A DNA stretch of 64,000 nucleotides from an uncultured Sulfuricurvum sp. (GTDB taxonomy: Bacteria > Campylobacterota > Campylobacteria > Campylobacterales > Sulfurimonadaceae), in NCBI RefSeq assembly GCF_937936435.1, contig NZ_CALDDG010000030.1, positions 1 through 64,000 of the forward strand. Reading direction: 5' to 3'. Positions within the stretch are counted from its first letter, which is position 1. Each line of letters opens with the position of its first letter. The position numbers and the translations under genes are program-made. Of the stretch, positions 45,384-53,828 are shown in pieces. The notes under the pieces were generated by a model, which was not told the origin of the DNA, searched no databases, and worked only from the letters and a program-made list of their open reading frames with translations.

Positions 45384-45932
45384 ATGCACTTTTTATGGCG
45401 TTCTACCAGTCACTTTAATCTGGCCAACTTGATTACGATGGCAAATATCACCTGCGGTCTCCTCGCAACCTATTTCATTACCCAAAACCATTTTACGTAT
45501 GCCGTTGTCCTCGCATGGATGGGAGGAGCATTTGATATTTTCGACGGAAAAATCGCCCGCAAATATGCCCTTTCCAACGAATTCGGCATTCAGCTCGATT
45601 CATTTGCCGATTTTCTGAGTTTCGTCCTTGTCCCGACGTTTTTTATCTTTCAGGGCGTGTACTCCCATCTCACCGGATTGCCGCTTATCATCACTTCTAT
45701 CGCCTCGATCTATTACGTCATCAGCGGACTGCGTCGCCTGATTCAGTTCAATATCAACTCCGATGCCGGAGAAGTGGCAAAACATTTTACGGGAGTTCCG
45801 ACGCCGCTGGGTGCCATTTTATTGTGGATTGTATGGCTCGGGTCGGGATTTATCGGATGGGTCGGCGTTTTGGCTCTGATGATCATCATCGGAGCGTTGC
45901 TGAATTCGAAGGTAAAGATTCCGCATTTATAA
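45384..45932 (+). CDS. pssA: CDP-alcohol phosphatidyltransferase, phosphatidylserine synthase type
   Basis: Inner-membrane enzyme of 182 residues. The CDP-alcohol signature is complete: DIFDGKIARKYALSNEFG followed by QLDSFAD, i.e. D-x2-D-G-x2-A-R-x8-G-x3-D-x3-D. The preceding LANLITMANITCGLLA is typical of PssA-type N-termini; the length is at the short end of the family. It would make phosphatidylserine from CDP-diacylglycerol and serine, the precursor of phosphatidylethanolamine. The next gene begins only 6 bp downstream, although it belongs to a different, AT-rich island. Confidence 0.9.
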   Translation: MHFLWRSTSHFNLANLITMANITCGLLATYFITQNHFTYAVVLAWMGGAFDIFDGKIARKYALSNEFGIQLDSFADFLSFVLVPTFFIFQGVYSHLTGLPLIITSIASIYYVISGLRRLIQFNINSDAGEVAKHFTGVPTPLGAILLWIVWLGSGFIGWVGVLALMIIIGALLNSKVKIPHL

Positions 45933-45938
45933 TACTGA

Positions 45939-47021
45939 ATGGCAAACTTATTTCTTTTCCCACTAAAATCGATAGCCGATCTCTTCGGAATCGAGTCTAT
46001 CCCCGCTCTACTTTATAAAAATATTGAAAAAGATGCTCTCGATAAATTACCGCTAAGCGAGCGAACATTCCGGAATCTCTTAAATGGGGAAAAACAGCCA
46101 ACTCCTAAGACGCTCGATAAATTATCCTCGATGATACCATTTGTGGATTGGGATCATACTCACGAATTTTCAAACTATATGACGGGTTGGGAATTTTTTG
46201 TTTATTCGCCAAGTTATGAAGATCTTCCATTTCCCTATTTTAAAAAGAAATTTGCAACTTTGGCAATTGAAGAAGCATCTATAATCAAAGAAGTACGTAA
46301 TTACGCTTCAGAAGATGAACGGATGCAATTTGTATTTAATCATCCCTTTATACACTCTTTTTTAACACCTAATGATATATCCATTATCACGACTGGAAGC
46401 GATTTCAATACGAATAAAAAAATCGTTATCACCAAGTTACACCTTAATATACTTCTCTACTGCATTGCCTATATCGATGCCGAATACGGTATCAGCCGAA
46501 AAGAGGACAGAGGAGATCGATTCTCATTTATTAAAAAAATACTTCCGAAGTTCGATCAAGACAACTATATCAATCCTATTGAATCATTTTTTAAACTCCT
46601 AAAAGATCACTATAAAACTACTTATACTGAAATGGCAAAATCGATAAATGTCGATACTAATAATCCAGATGAAAAAGAGCAATTAGCCTCTAAAAAAAGA
46701 AAGTTTAGAACTTGGCGGAGTAAAGAAAGCAAAAAACTAAAGCGAGCATCTTATGATGAGATCAAAAATATACTTCGCACTCTTGAACCGGAATTAGACG
46801 AGATTGGTCTTAATTATTCGGCCCTACTCTATTACTATGCACTCTTTTTACATAATCTTTTTCAAGACTCCTTGAAAAGTAAAATTGATGATATTGATCT
46901 TTTTAAGTCTGACCGCGAATTAGTCAAGTGGATAAAAACACTCTATGATAATTATTTTGAGGAAGCATATGTAGAAATTGAAGAGTTGATTACCAAAGAT
47001 GCTCAAAGCATCTTTGGCTAA
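45939..47021 (+). CDS. unknown protein with N-terminal helix-turn-helix-like segment
   Basis: A 360-residue protein that I do not recognise. Residues about 38-66 (LSERTFRNLLNGEKQPTPKT) look like the helix-turn-helix of XRE-type regulators, and a second Lys/Arg-rich stretch (about 235-275) could also bind nucleic acid. The rest is helical and rich in Lys, Asp, Tyr and Phe. The composition is clearly AT-rich like the island to its right. It is convergent with the 31-codon ORF (4 bp apart) and follows pssA by 6 bp, so it may have been inserted behind a core-gene promoter. A regulator or effector role for the island is possible but unproven. Confidence 0.55.
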   Translation: MANLFLFPLKSIADLFGIESIPALLYKNIEKDALDKLPLSERTFRNLLNGEKQPTPKTLDKLSSMIPFVDWDHTHEFSNYMTGWEFFVYSPSYEDLPFPYFKKKFATLAIEEASIIKEVRNYASEDERMQFVFNHPFIHSFLTPNDISIITTGSDFNTNKKIVITKLHLNILLYCIAYIDAEYGISRKEDRGDRFSFIKKILPKFDQDNYINPIESFFKLLKDHYKTTYTEMAKSINVDTNNPDEKEQLASKKRKFRTWRSKESKKLKRASYDEIKNILRTLEPELDEIGLNYSALLYYYALFLHNLFQDSLKSKIDDIDLFKSDRELVKWIKTLYDNYFEEAYVEIEELITKDAQSIFG

Positions 47022-47025
47022 TCGC

Positions 47026-47121
47026 TTATCTTTTTAGAGCGCAATTGCCTCTACCGCCACCTGATGGGTTACCTGTTGTACTAGGTCCATTTGGTGGTGT
47101 ACATCCGCCTGATTTAGCCAT
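47026..47121 (-). CDS. 31-residue Gly/Ser/Pro-rich micro-protein
   Basis: ATG 47121 follows a full AAAGGAG ribosome-binding site (47130-47136) at good spacing and opens 31 codons. The peptide begins MAKSGGCTPPNGPS and continues with GNPSGGGRGNCALKR: two cysteines (7 and 27), a Gly-rich centre and a basic end. It lacks a signal peptide or membrane helix. It lies 91 bp downstream of the phosphatase gene on the same strand as the methylase-kinase operon. Translation is supported by the ribosome-binding site only; function is unknown. Confidence 0.5.
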   Translation of the reverse strand: MAKSGGCTPPNGPSTTGNPSGGGRGNCALKR

Positions 47122-47212
47122 GTGTTTTTCTCCTTTACAATGATATGAGGAAATTGTATCTGTAAAAGTAATATCAAAAAAGAGGAACTTTTTCGGAAAT
47201 TTTCTTTCTTTA

Positions 47213-47905
47213 TTATTGTGCTATGCTGTTGCTTGCCACACTAACTATTACAAAATTCTCATTCATATTTGAATCAAAAACTACTGCACTGAGTTTATTC
47301 CCATAAACACATCCTGTATCGATTCCAATAGCATGTTTACTGATATTTGGTTCATCAAACCACTGATGACCGTAGACTATAAATCCTTGATTCCCATCAT
47401 ACACATCTGCCCAAAAAATCGAATCTTCTGTTTCCTCGCCATGAGCTACAAAATGACCATTTTGATCTAAATAACGAAGCCTAAGCAGTTTTTGTTGTTC
47501 ACGTTTAGATAGATTTTCTAAAAACATAGAGTTCTGCAATCCACCATGTATAATCGTAATGTGTTCGAAACGTAAAAAGAGCGGAAGAGATCGTAGAAAC
47601 TCTATATCTTTAGGCATTAAGTTATCAATTATCTGCTGTTCATCACTATCTAAAATGATAGGATTTTTTTTAGGGGATTCTTGATGATTTAAATAACGGA
47701 TGATTTTGTCTTCGTGATTACCGAGGACTGAGAGGATGCCATTTTTCTGGATATAGTGGAGTGTTTCAATCGAATGAGGGCCTTTAGTGATTATATCACC
47801 GACACATACTTCAATATCATTATTTTGAGGGTTGATTTGCTGACGAAGTTTTTGAAATTCGTCTAAACATCCATGAATATCGCCATAAATTATTAATTTA
47901 TTCAT
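47213..47905 (-). CDS. PPP-family metallophosphatase (ApaH/PrpA-like)
   Basis: A 230-residue calcineurin-like phosphoesterase of the PPP class. The three canonical blocks are GDIHGCLDEF (Asp9, His11), GDIITKGPHS and GNHEDK; later ligands are in IIHGG and VYGHQW. PPP enzymes of this size are either protein Ser/Thr phosphatases or ApaH-type dinucleoside tetraphosphatases; the sequence does not decide. Its start overlaps the response-regulator gene by 8 bp, so it is part of the methylase-kinase operon and could reverse a phosphorylation or remove a nucleotide signal there. Confidence 0.8.
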   Translation of the reverse strand: MNKLIIYGDIHGCLDEFQKLRQQINPQNNDIEVCVGDIITKGPHSIETLHYIQKNGILSVLGNHEDKIIRYLNHQESPKKNPIILDSDEQQIIDNLMPKDIEFLRSLPLFLRFEHITIIHGGLQNSMFLENLSKREQQKLLRLRYLDQNGHFVAHGEETEDSIFWADVYDGNQGFIVYGHQWFDEPNISKHAIGIDTGCVYGNKLSAVVFDSNMNENFVIVSVASNSIAQ

Positions 47906-48827
47906 TAATCTTTAATTTGAGATTATTAAGATTTGCTTTGTGCTTCTGAATATTTTTACGAATATTTTTACACAATTCAGCATCAAATGTTATTCCATCT
48001 TCAGCATGTTTAAAATATTTTCTAATCACTTTTCCTTCTGCATCTCTATCCTCTTCTAGTTTTGCATGGGCAAACTTATTTCTAATTTTAATAATTTCAT
48101 CTTGATACTCACTAGAAAAATCTTTTTCATTTAATTCATTTAAAATCCATGCAAGTGTCTTTATTTTGTAATCAGCACTGAATACAAAATTATCTTTCAT
48201 TAGCTCTTTAAAACCATTGTCTTTAGTTTTCCAATCCCCATCTACATACTTAAGCTTATCAGAAAATAGTTGACTTATTTGTTCTAAAATTTCTACTTTT
48301 AAATCTCTAGTTTTTTCTATTTCATACTTTTTAATAAACTGTTGAATCATTGTGAGTTTTTGATTATCCATATCACTTGTTTCATTCATAATCATCCCAC
48401 GCATAACGACTATATCATGAAATTTTTGTAATGTAAGATCAATCAGTTTTTTAATTTTTTCCACAACAGCATTTTCATGTGTTGTACCAGAAGAAGAAGT
48501 TTCCAAAAAAGAGATTCGATCTAATTTTATTATATCTTGCAAATCAGCTCTAGCCGTGTAAAACAAAATTTCTGCAAAAATTTTGCTTTCATTTCTAATT
48601 TTTGCAACAACTTTATCGCCATTCATTTCACCCATATGATAATCCGTTAAGATTAAATCATAAGAATCATCAAGTTGAGAAAAGAAGTCTGTAGCAGTAT
48701 TGGTGGTATGTACAATGGCTTCAAAGCCTTCATTTTCCAAGTATGTTCTGATTTCATCAACATACTCATCGTCAATAAAAGAATCAATTTGATCATCAAG
48801 CCATAGGATTTTGTATTCAATTTGCAT
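47898..48827 (-). CDS. response regulator with C-terminal HEPN-type RNase motif
   Basis: A 309-residue protein. The receiver domain (about 5-130) has the acidic pair Asp11-Asp12, the phospho-acceptor Asp62 in LILTDYHMGEMNG and Thr91 in YTA; the usual Lys of the fifth strand appears replaced (FLETSSSG). The C-terminal helical part (about 160-309) carries RNKFAH (Arg249-Asn250...His254), the R-N-x3-H motif of HEPN ribonucleases, preceded by a helix as in HEPN folds. No DNA-binding domain is seen. Its start overlaps the ATPase/kinase gene by 11 bp, and its stop overlaps the phosphatase start. A receiver-gated RNase is my inference. Confidence 0.7.
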   Translation of the reverse strand: MQIEYKILWLDDQIDSFIDDEYVDEIRTYLENEGFEAIVHTTNTATDFFSQLDDSYDLILTDYHMGEMNGDKVVAKIRNESKIFAEILFYTARADLQDIIKLDRISFLETSSSGTTHENAVVEKIKKLIDLTLQKFHDIVVMRGMIMNETSDMDNQKLTMIQQFIKKYEIEKTRDLKVEILEQISQLFSDKLKYVDGDWKTKDNGFKELMKDNFVFSADYKIKTLAWILNELNEKDFSSEYQDEIIKIRNKFAHAKLEEDRDAEGKVIRKYFKHAEDGITFDAELCKNIRKNIQKHKANLNNLKLKINE

Positions 48828-51132
48828 TTTTTACCCTAATTATAAAGATCGTGCCCTTACCAACTTCAGAATCGACATCTATAGTTCCCTTCATTCGTTT
48901 TACGGTTGATAATATATTGAAAAGCCCTATTCCTGATCCATCAGTAGTTGTATAACCTAATTCAAAGATATGACCAATGTTTTCTTTCAAGATACCCTTA
49001 CCATTATCCTCTATATGTAGCACCAATTCACCAGCATCAATATTACACTTAAATACAATTTTTTTTGCCCCGGCTTTGTCTGCATTTTGAATTAAATTAT
49101 CAATTAGAGTTGTGATTTCAAGCGGTCGAATAGTCATATTATACTTATCAGCCGTAGACCCTATATTTAAAATTTCAATATCAGAATCGATAATTTTTTT
49201 ATCGGATAGATATAACTCATTGATATACTCTCTAATAAAACTAATTATATCCACTGGAACATCTGTAGCTGTTAGGTTAAAATTGGCTTTGGTTACAAAT
49301 TTTGATATTGACGCTATTTTTTCAGCTTCATGCAGGATAACACTAATATATTTTTTTTGCTTCTCTGTCAATGTATTTATATCGAAAGATTTGGTGAAGA
49401 GATTTACATTCCGAATAATCCGGCTTGAAGAGTGATCTATTTGATGTTGCAACCCAAGAATTTGTTCTTTTTCCATCCCAATTATTGAGCTTTGGAATAT
49501 ATTTCTTTTCATTTGTTGTTCTAATGCTTGTGAAACAACAACGACTTTTTCTTTTTCTGAATTTAGAGCTTCTTTTACTAGTTTGTTTTCCTGAAAAAGT
49601 ACCGTATTTTTTTCTTCTACTTCATAAAGAATTTTTTCTAATTCATTTTTTTGTTGCGATAATCCATTCATTTGATTTTTAATCTTATCTATCTCATCTA
49701 ATAATTCGGCGTTATTAGATTTTCGTGCTATATCAATCAAATTCTTTACAATAGGATCAGTCAGATCATTTTTTTCTTGCAGGATATTTAAGAAATCGCT
49801 TGCAAACTCAAATATTTTAACATCTGGAGCATCTGCGAGTTTTTTTATTAAATGAATAATTTTGGATTTGCTTTCTAAAGTATTAAGTACAGTTAAATTT
49901 TCTGATTCATTATCACGATCTCTGATGATCCCATCTAATTCCCACTGTATTCCAACAACATACTTTTCTAATCTTTTAAGAACTTTTTCCCAAAAAAACT
50001 CTTCTAATTCCAAATAACCTTCTGTTGCAATTAATCCACTATCTCTACTACTTTTTTCTTTAAATTGGTTAGAATATTCATTGATGTTAATACTACCAAT
50101 AATATTCCTTGTTGCAAAATATCGACTATGCCCTTGTTGGTGCCTTGTATTAATACCAAAGCTATCATCATTTTCTTCTCCATAAGGATACACTCTAAAA
50201 CCATTATTGAACAGTAGAACATGTCCAAAACGGAGTGGTGCTACACCCATTACTGAAGAAAAATTATGTTTAGCTTTTTGATTTAAATATAGCAATGTTG
50301 CAGAAGAATTTTTCAGATGCTTATAGTGACTCTTTTCTCCAATTTTATAAATTAATGTGCCCCTATCAGACAAACTAGTAATAATATAACCTTCTTTAAT
50401 CGCTACATCGATTCTTGTTGTTTTCATTGTTAATACTTTTATTATTTCATTAACAACTGGAACCGGAAACATAGAATCTATTGATTTAATATAAATTTGA
50501 AAATTATTCGATACAGTATTTACTTCAAAGGGGTTAATAAGTTTACCTAGTGAACGCTTCAGTAGTTGTATTTGTTTATCACCCCATTTTGTATGTAACT
50601 GAGAAATCTCAAGTATTACGCCCTGTTGTAGATCATATGGAACTGTTTTCGGTGAGCTATATTCTACTTGTATATTTATGAAATCATTTTGTGCATCTTG
50701 TTCAAAATCATCCCAATCAACATTTAATTGGTGAAAATCTGAAGAAGATACTTTTCTTGAAATTAATTTCAATTTTGAACCAAGTCTATCACAAGAAAAT
50801 CTACCAATCCCCTTAGCTCCAGCAAAACCTCTTTTTAGATTAATTTTATCTCGATAGTCTTGGTATCTAGTATCTTCTTTTAACTCTTTATCTTCGGTAT
50901 TGTCTTTTTTAGCAGAATAAGCCACAAACAGCCATTTATTCTCTATGTCATTAAGATCCATACCTTTACCGTTATCTTGGATAATAATTTTATCTTTTTC
51001 AAACGTTATATCGACTCGTGTAGCATGTGCATCATAAGCATTTTTAACCAATTCAAAAATAGCTACTTCATCGTTAATAATTAAATCTTTTCCAATAATG
51101 TTTTTTAATTCTGAACTGATCCTAAATTCCAT
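48817..51132 (-). CDS. dual GHKL ATPase: Hsp90/MORC-like N-domain and histidine-kinase C-domain
   Basis: A 771-residue cytoplasmic protein. N-terminal HATPase_c_3 domain: N box IFELVKNAYDAHA (Glu27, Asn31), G1 DNGKGM (Asp53) and G2 GAKGIGRFSCDRLG, as in Hsp90/MORC/MutL ATPases. A long middle and coiled-coil (about 480-545) follow. The C-terminus (about 559-771) is a histidine kinase: candidate phospho-His in QHQIDHSSS (His563 or His567), N box LIQNADKAG (Asn683), G1 DNGKGI (Asp709) and G2 GSGIGLFN (732-739). There are no membrane helices. It shares one base with the methylase gene and overlaps the response regulator by 11 bp, so it is probably that regulator's kinase. Confidence 0.8.
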   Translation of the reverse strand: MEFRISSELKNIIGKDLIINDEVAIFELVKNAYDAHATRVDITFEKDKIIIQDNGKGMDLNDIENKWLFVAYSAKKDNTEDKELKEDTRYQDYRDKINLKRGFAGAKGIGRFSCDRLGSKLKLISRKVSSSDFHQLNVDWDDFEQDAQNDFINIQVEYSSPKTVPYDLQQGVILEISQLHTKWGDKQIQLLKRSLGKLINPFEVNTVSNNFQIYIKSIDSMFPVPVVNEIIKVLTMKTTRIDVAIKEGYIITSLSDRGTLIYKIGEKSHYKHLKNSSATLLYLNQKAKHNFSSVMGVAPLRFGHVLLFNNGFRVYPYGEENDDSFGINTRHQQGHSRYFATRNIIGSININEYSNQFKEKSSRDSGLIATEGYLELEEFFWEKVLKRLEKYVVGIQWELDGIIRDRDNESENLTVLNTLESKSKIIHLIKKLADAPDVKIFEFASDFLNILQEKNDLTDPIVKNLIDIARKSNNAELLDEIDKIKNQMNGLSQQKNELEKILYEVEEKNTVLFQENKLVKEALNSEKEKVVVVSQALEQQMKRNIFQSSIIGMEKEQILGLQHQIDHSSSRIIRNVNLFTKSFDINTLTEKQKKYISVILHEAEKIASISKFVTKANFNLTATDVPVDIISFIREYINELYLSDKKIIDSDIEILNIGSTADKYNMTIRPLEITTLIDNLIQNADKAGAKKIVFKCNIDAGELVLHIEDNGKGILKENIGHIFELGYTTTDGSGIGLFNILSTVKRMKGTIDVDSEVGKGTIFIIRVKNAN

Positions 51133-52343
51133 TAAATCATATCCTTGAGTACAAGTCCGGCTTGCTCACCAAAAAGCGGAGGAATGGCATTACCTATCTG
51201 CGTATATCGTGGAACTTCTACTCTTCGCCGCAAACCACCTGTCGTATATTTACCTTTAAACTCATAACTATCTGGAAAAGATTGTATTCGTGCATATTCT
51301 CGAACTGTTAAGATTCTTGGTTCACTGTAATGTATATAGTCATCGGGGTGAGTCGTAAGAGTTGGCGTACAAGATTTTTCACACAGTGGAACTACTGTAT
51401 GTTTCTTTAGCCCAAACATTTTGTTGAGTTCATCTGAAAACGATTTATTTGGTTTACCATGCTTAATTACATAATTAAACCGTTGAACAATATCCTCTTT
51501 ATGATTTGCAAAACGATGACTGTCAACAACTGTACTTGATGACTTAACACCTTTTCTCATAAGCTTTTGATAGTTGCTATTTGCCTCTGAATACACACCT
51601 GCTTTGAAATTCTTGCTATCAGGTGAATCAACACTGCCGTTTGATTGTAAGATATCGGAAATCGCATCACTTAACGATGTCTTATCATCAAGCTTTTTAC
51701 TTTTAAAGAACTTGGCTCTGTTCTGTACGATTGAATCAAAAAAGAAATCAGATTTTCCTTTCTTCGTCCCGACTAAGATATAACGCTGTCTTTTTTGAGG
51801 AACTCCGTATTCAGAAAAATCGATAATCTGACCTTTTACATCATAACCCAATTCTTCTAGTTTTTTAACAACATAGACAGAATACGCTTCGCCGCGTTTA
51901 TTGTCTTTTTTAAATCCAATCGTAAAACCTTTTACATTTTCAAAAAACAAGATTTCGGGTTCGACAAATTTGACAAATTGGATATAAGAATCGATTAGTT
52001 TATTGCGTTCATCATCTTCACGTCTTCGCCCTGCCATAGAAAAACCTTGGCAAGGTGGGCCACCTGCGATTAAAGATATTTTACCTCTCAATGATTCAAG
52101 TTCTTTCGAATATGTAGCAATGATTGCATTAATATCATGATTGGTTTTAGGTAACCAGTCAGGCCAATCAAAATTATTCTTTTTATCTATTAAATTGTAT
52201 TTGAGAGTTGAAAAGGCATCAGCACTTTTTTCGATAGCAAATGTACCTTGCCATCCTGCATTATGCAAGCCTAATGCAAGGCCGCCACAGCCTGAAAATA
52301 TGTCAATATATTTTAAATTTAGCGACGATGATTTTTCACCCAT
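51132..52343 (-). CDS. DNA (cytosine-5) methyltransferase
   Basis: A 403-residue C5-cytosine methylase with all main motifs in order: I IFSGCGGLALGLHNAG, IV GGPPCQGFS (catalytic Cys), VI FENVKGF, VIII GVPQKRQRYILVG, and after the target-recognition region IX TVREYARIQSFPD and X QIGNAIPPLFG. The recognition site cannot be read from the sequence. No restriction endonuclease or Vsr gene sits beside it; a dual-ATPase kinase and a receiver-HEPN protein do. It is the first gene of the minus-strand operon and is AT-rich, as is the whole island. Confidence 0.93.
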   Translation of the reverse strand: MGEKSSSLNLKYIDIFSGCGGLALGLHNAGWQGTFAIEKSADAFSTLKYNLIDKKNNFDWPDWLPKTNHDINAIIATYSKELESLRGKISLIAGGPPCQGFSMAGRRREDDERNKLIDSYIQFVKFVEPEILFFENVKGFTIGFKKDNKRGEAYSVYVVKKLEELGYDVKGQIIDFSEYGVPQKRQRYILVGTKKGKSDFFFDSIVQNRAKFFKSKKLDDKTSLSDAISDILQSNGSVDSPDSKNFKAGVYSEANSNYQKLMRKGVKSSSTVVDSHRFANHKEDIVQRFNYVIKHGKPNKSFSDELNKMFGLKKHTVVPLCEKSCTPTLTTHPDDYIHYSEPRILTVREYARIQSFPDSYEFKGKYTTGGLRRRVEVPRYTQIGNAIPPLFGEQAGLVLKDMI

Positions 52344-52454
52344 AAGAACCCATTTATCTTTTTCGATTAATTTAAGTTTATTTTATCTAAAAATTATAGT
52401 TTTAACTCACAATTAAAATAATTTTTATAGGTTTAAAACAACAATAAATGTTAT

Positions 52455-53771
52455 TTATAGTATCTCTTCATCTTCTTCGGCATCGGTTAGTGAAGTTGGA
52501 AGCAATTTCTTCGGTTTTAATCCGAGTTTCCGCATTGCTTCAACTCGACGGATAAGACTTCCTTTGCCTGATAGTTTAGTCATTGCACTCTCATAGCTTT
52601 TTTGGGTTCGTCCGATCTGATCACCGATTTTTTCCATGTCATCTACGAATCCTACCAATTTATCGTACAGCGCTTCGGCCGATTCCGCAATCGCTTTCGC
52701 ATTGCGCTCCTGATACTCGCTTCGCCAGATATGTTCAATGGTGCGGAGCGTGACAAGAAGGGTTGAGGGAGAGACGACGACGATGTTTTGTTCATACGCC
52801 GTTTTGAAGAAGGTATTATCCTGTTCCAAGGCCAGAAGAAAAGCCCCTTCAATCGGCATAAAGAGCAAGACGAAATCGAGAGTACGTACTCCGCTAAGCT
52901 GTTCATACCGTTTCCCGCTCAGCCCTTTGATATGCGCGTGGATCGAGAGTAGATGCTGTTTTAGCGCTTGAGAGCGTTCTTCGTCGTTTTCCGCGCGGAC
53001 AAACGCATCATACGCAACCAATGAGACTTTCGAATCGATAATAATGTCTTTGTTCTGCGGAAGATGGACGATGACATCGGGACGAAACTTTTTCCCCTCT
53101 TCGTCACTGAGGGTGCTTTGCACTTCGTACTCATGCCCTTCACGAAGCCCCGACTCTTCCAAAATCCGTTCAAGAACGATCTCCCCCCAGTTACCCTGGG
53201 TTTTATTCTCTCCCTTAAGAGCTTGGGTGAGATTGATTGCATCTTGGCTGAGCCGTTCGTTGAGGGTTTTGAGGCGGAGGATTTCGTCTTTGATGCTTTG
53301 GCGCTCTTTGGCATCATGGATAAACTGCTCTTTACTCTGTGTCGCAAACTGTGCGATCTGTTCGCGGAAAGGTTTAAGAAGGAGGTCCAGTCCTTTGGTA
53401 TGGGCTTCGTCAAACGTTTTTGCTTTTTGCTCGAAGATCTGCGCGGCGAGCTGTTCGAACTGCACTTTCATCTGGGCTTTAGCTTCGTCGAGGAGGCGGA
53501 TTTTCTCTTCAAAAGAACGGGAGGATTCTTCATGACGCGTATGCAAAATCGCGTAATCGCGTTCAAGCGCATGGTAATCACGGTTAAGAACCTCATGTTT
53601 CGTTTGGATTTCCATCCGTGCCGTATATTCTTGGGAAACAGCATTTTGAAGCTGCTCATTTTGAGATTGGAGATAAAGAAGATTTTGGCGCGAACGCATC
53701 AGCGCCCACCCCGTAATTACGGTACTTAAGAGTGCCGCGATAAAGAGAATCGGATAAAGCATGGCTGTCAA
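52455..53771 (-). CDS. rmuC: DNA recombination protein RmuC
   Basis: RmuC limits rearrangements at inverted repeats, perhaps as a nuclease. Its 438 residues comprise an N-terminal membrane anchor (about 4-22), a long coiled-coil (about 30-185) and a nuclease-like domain (about 195-400) with GNWGEIVLERILEESGLREG, RPDVIVHLPQNKDIIIDSKV and FMPIEGAFLLAL. The Glu-x-Lys type active site lies in the DSKVSL region. Composition returns to core values here, marking the right border of the island. Confidence 0.93.
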   Translation of the reverse strand: MTAMLYPILFIAALLSTVITGWALMRSRQNLLYLQSQNEQLQNAVSQEYTARMEIQTKHEVLNRDYHALERDYAILHTRHEESSRSFEEKIRLLDEAKAQMKVQFEQLAAQIFEQKAKTFDEAHTKGLDLLLKPFREQIAQFATQSKEQFIHDAKERQSIKDEILRLKTLNERLSQDAINLTQALKGENKTQGNWGEIVLERILEESGLREGHEYEVQSTLSDEEGKKFRPDVIVHLPQNKDIIIDSKVSLVAYDAFVRAENDEERSQALKQHLLSIHAHIKGLSGKRYEQLSGVRTLDFVLLFMPIEGAFLLALEQDNTFFKTAYEQNIVVVSPSTLLVTLRTIEHIWRSEYQERNAKAIAESAEALYDKLVGFVDDMEKIGDQIGRTQKSYESAMTKLSGKGSLIRRVEAMRKLGLKPKKLLPTSLTDAEEDEEIL

Positions 53772-53828
53772 CTTTTTAAGCCATTATAACAATTTAGCCT
53801 TAGCTGTCGAAATAGATGACAGATTGCC

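Noticed and set aside
45939..52343. Prophage or integrative element
   Set aside because: No integrase, phage structural gene, tRNA target or flanking direct repeats were seen; it is kept as an accessory island only.
51132..52343. Classical type II restriction-modification system
   Set aside because: A methylase is present, but no gene resembling a restriction endonuclease or Vsr lies beside it.
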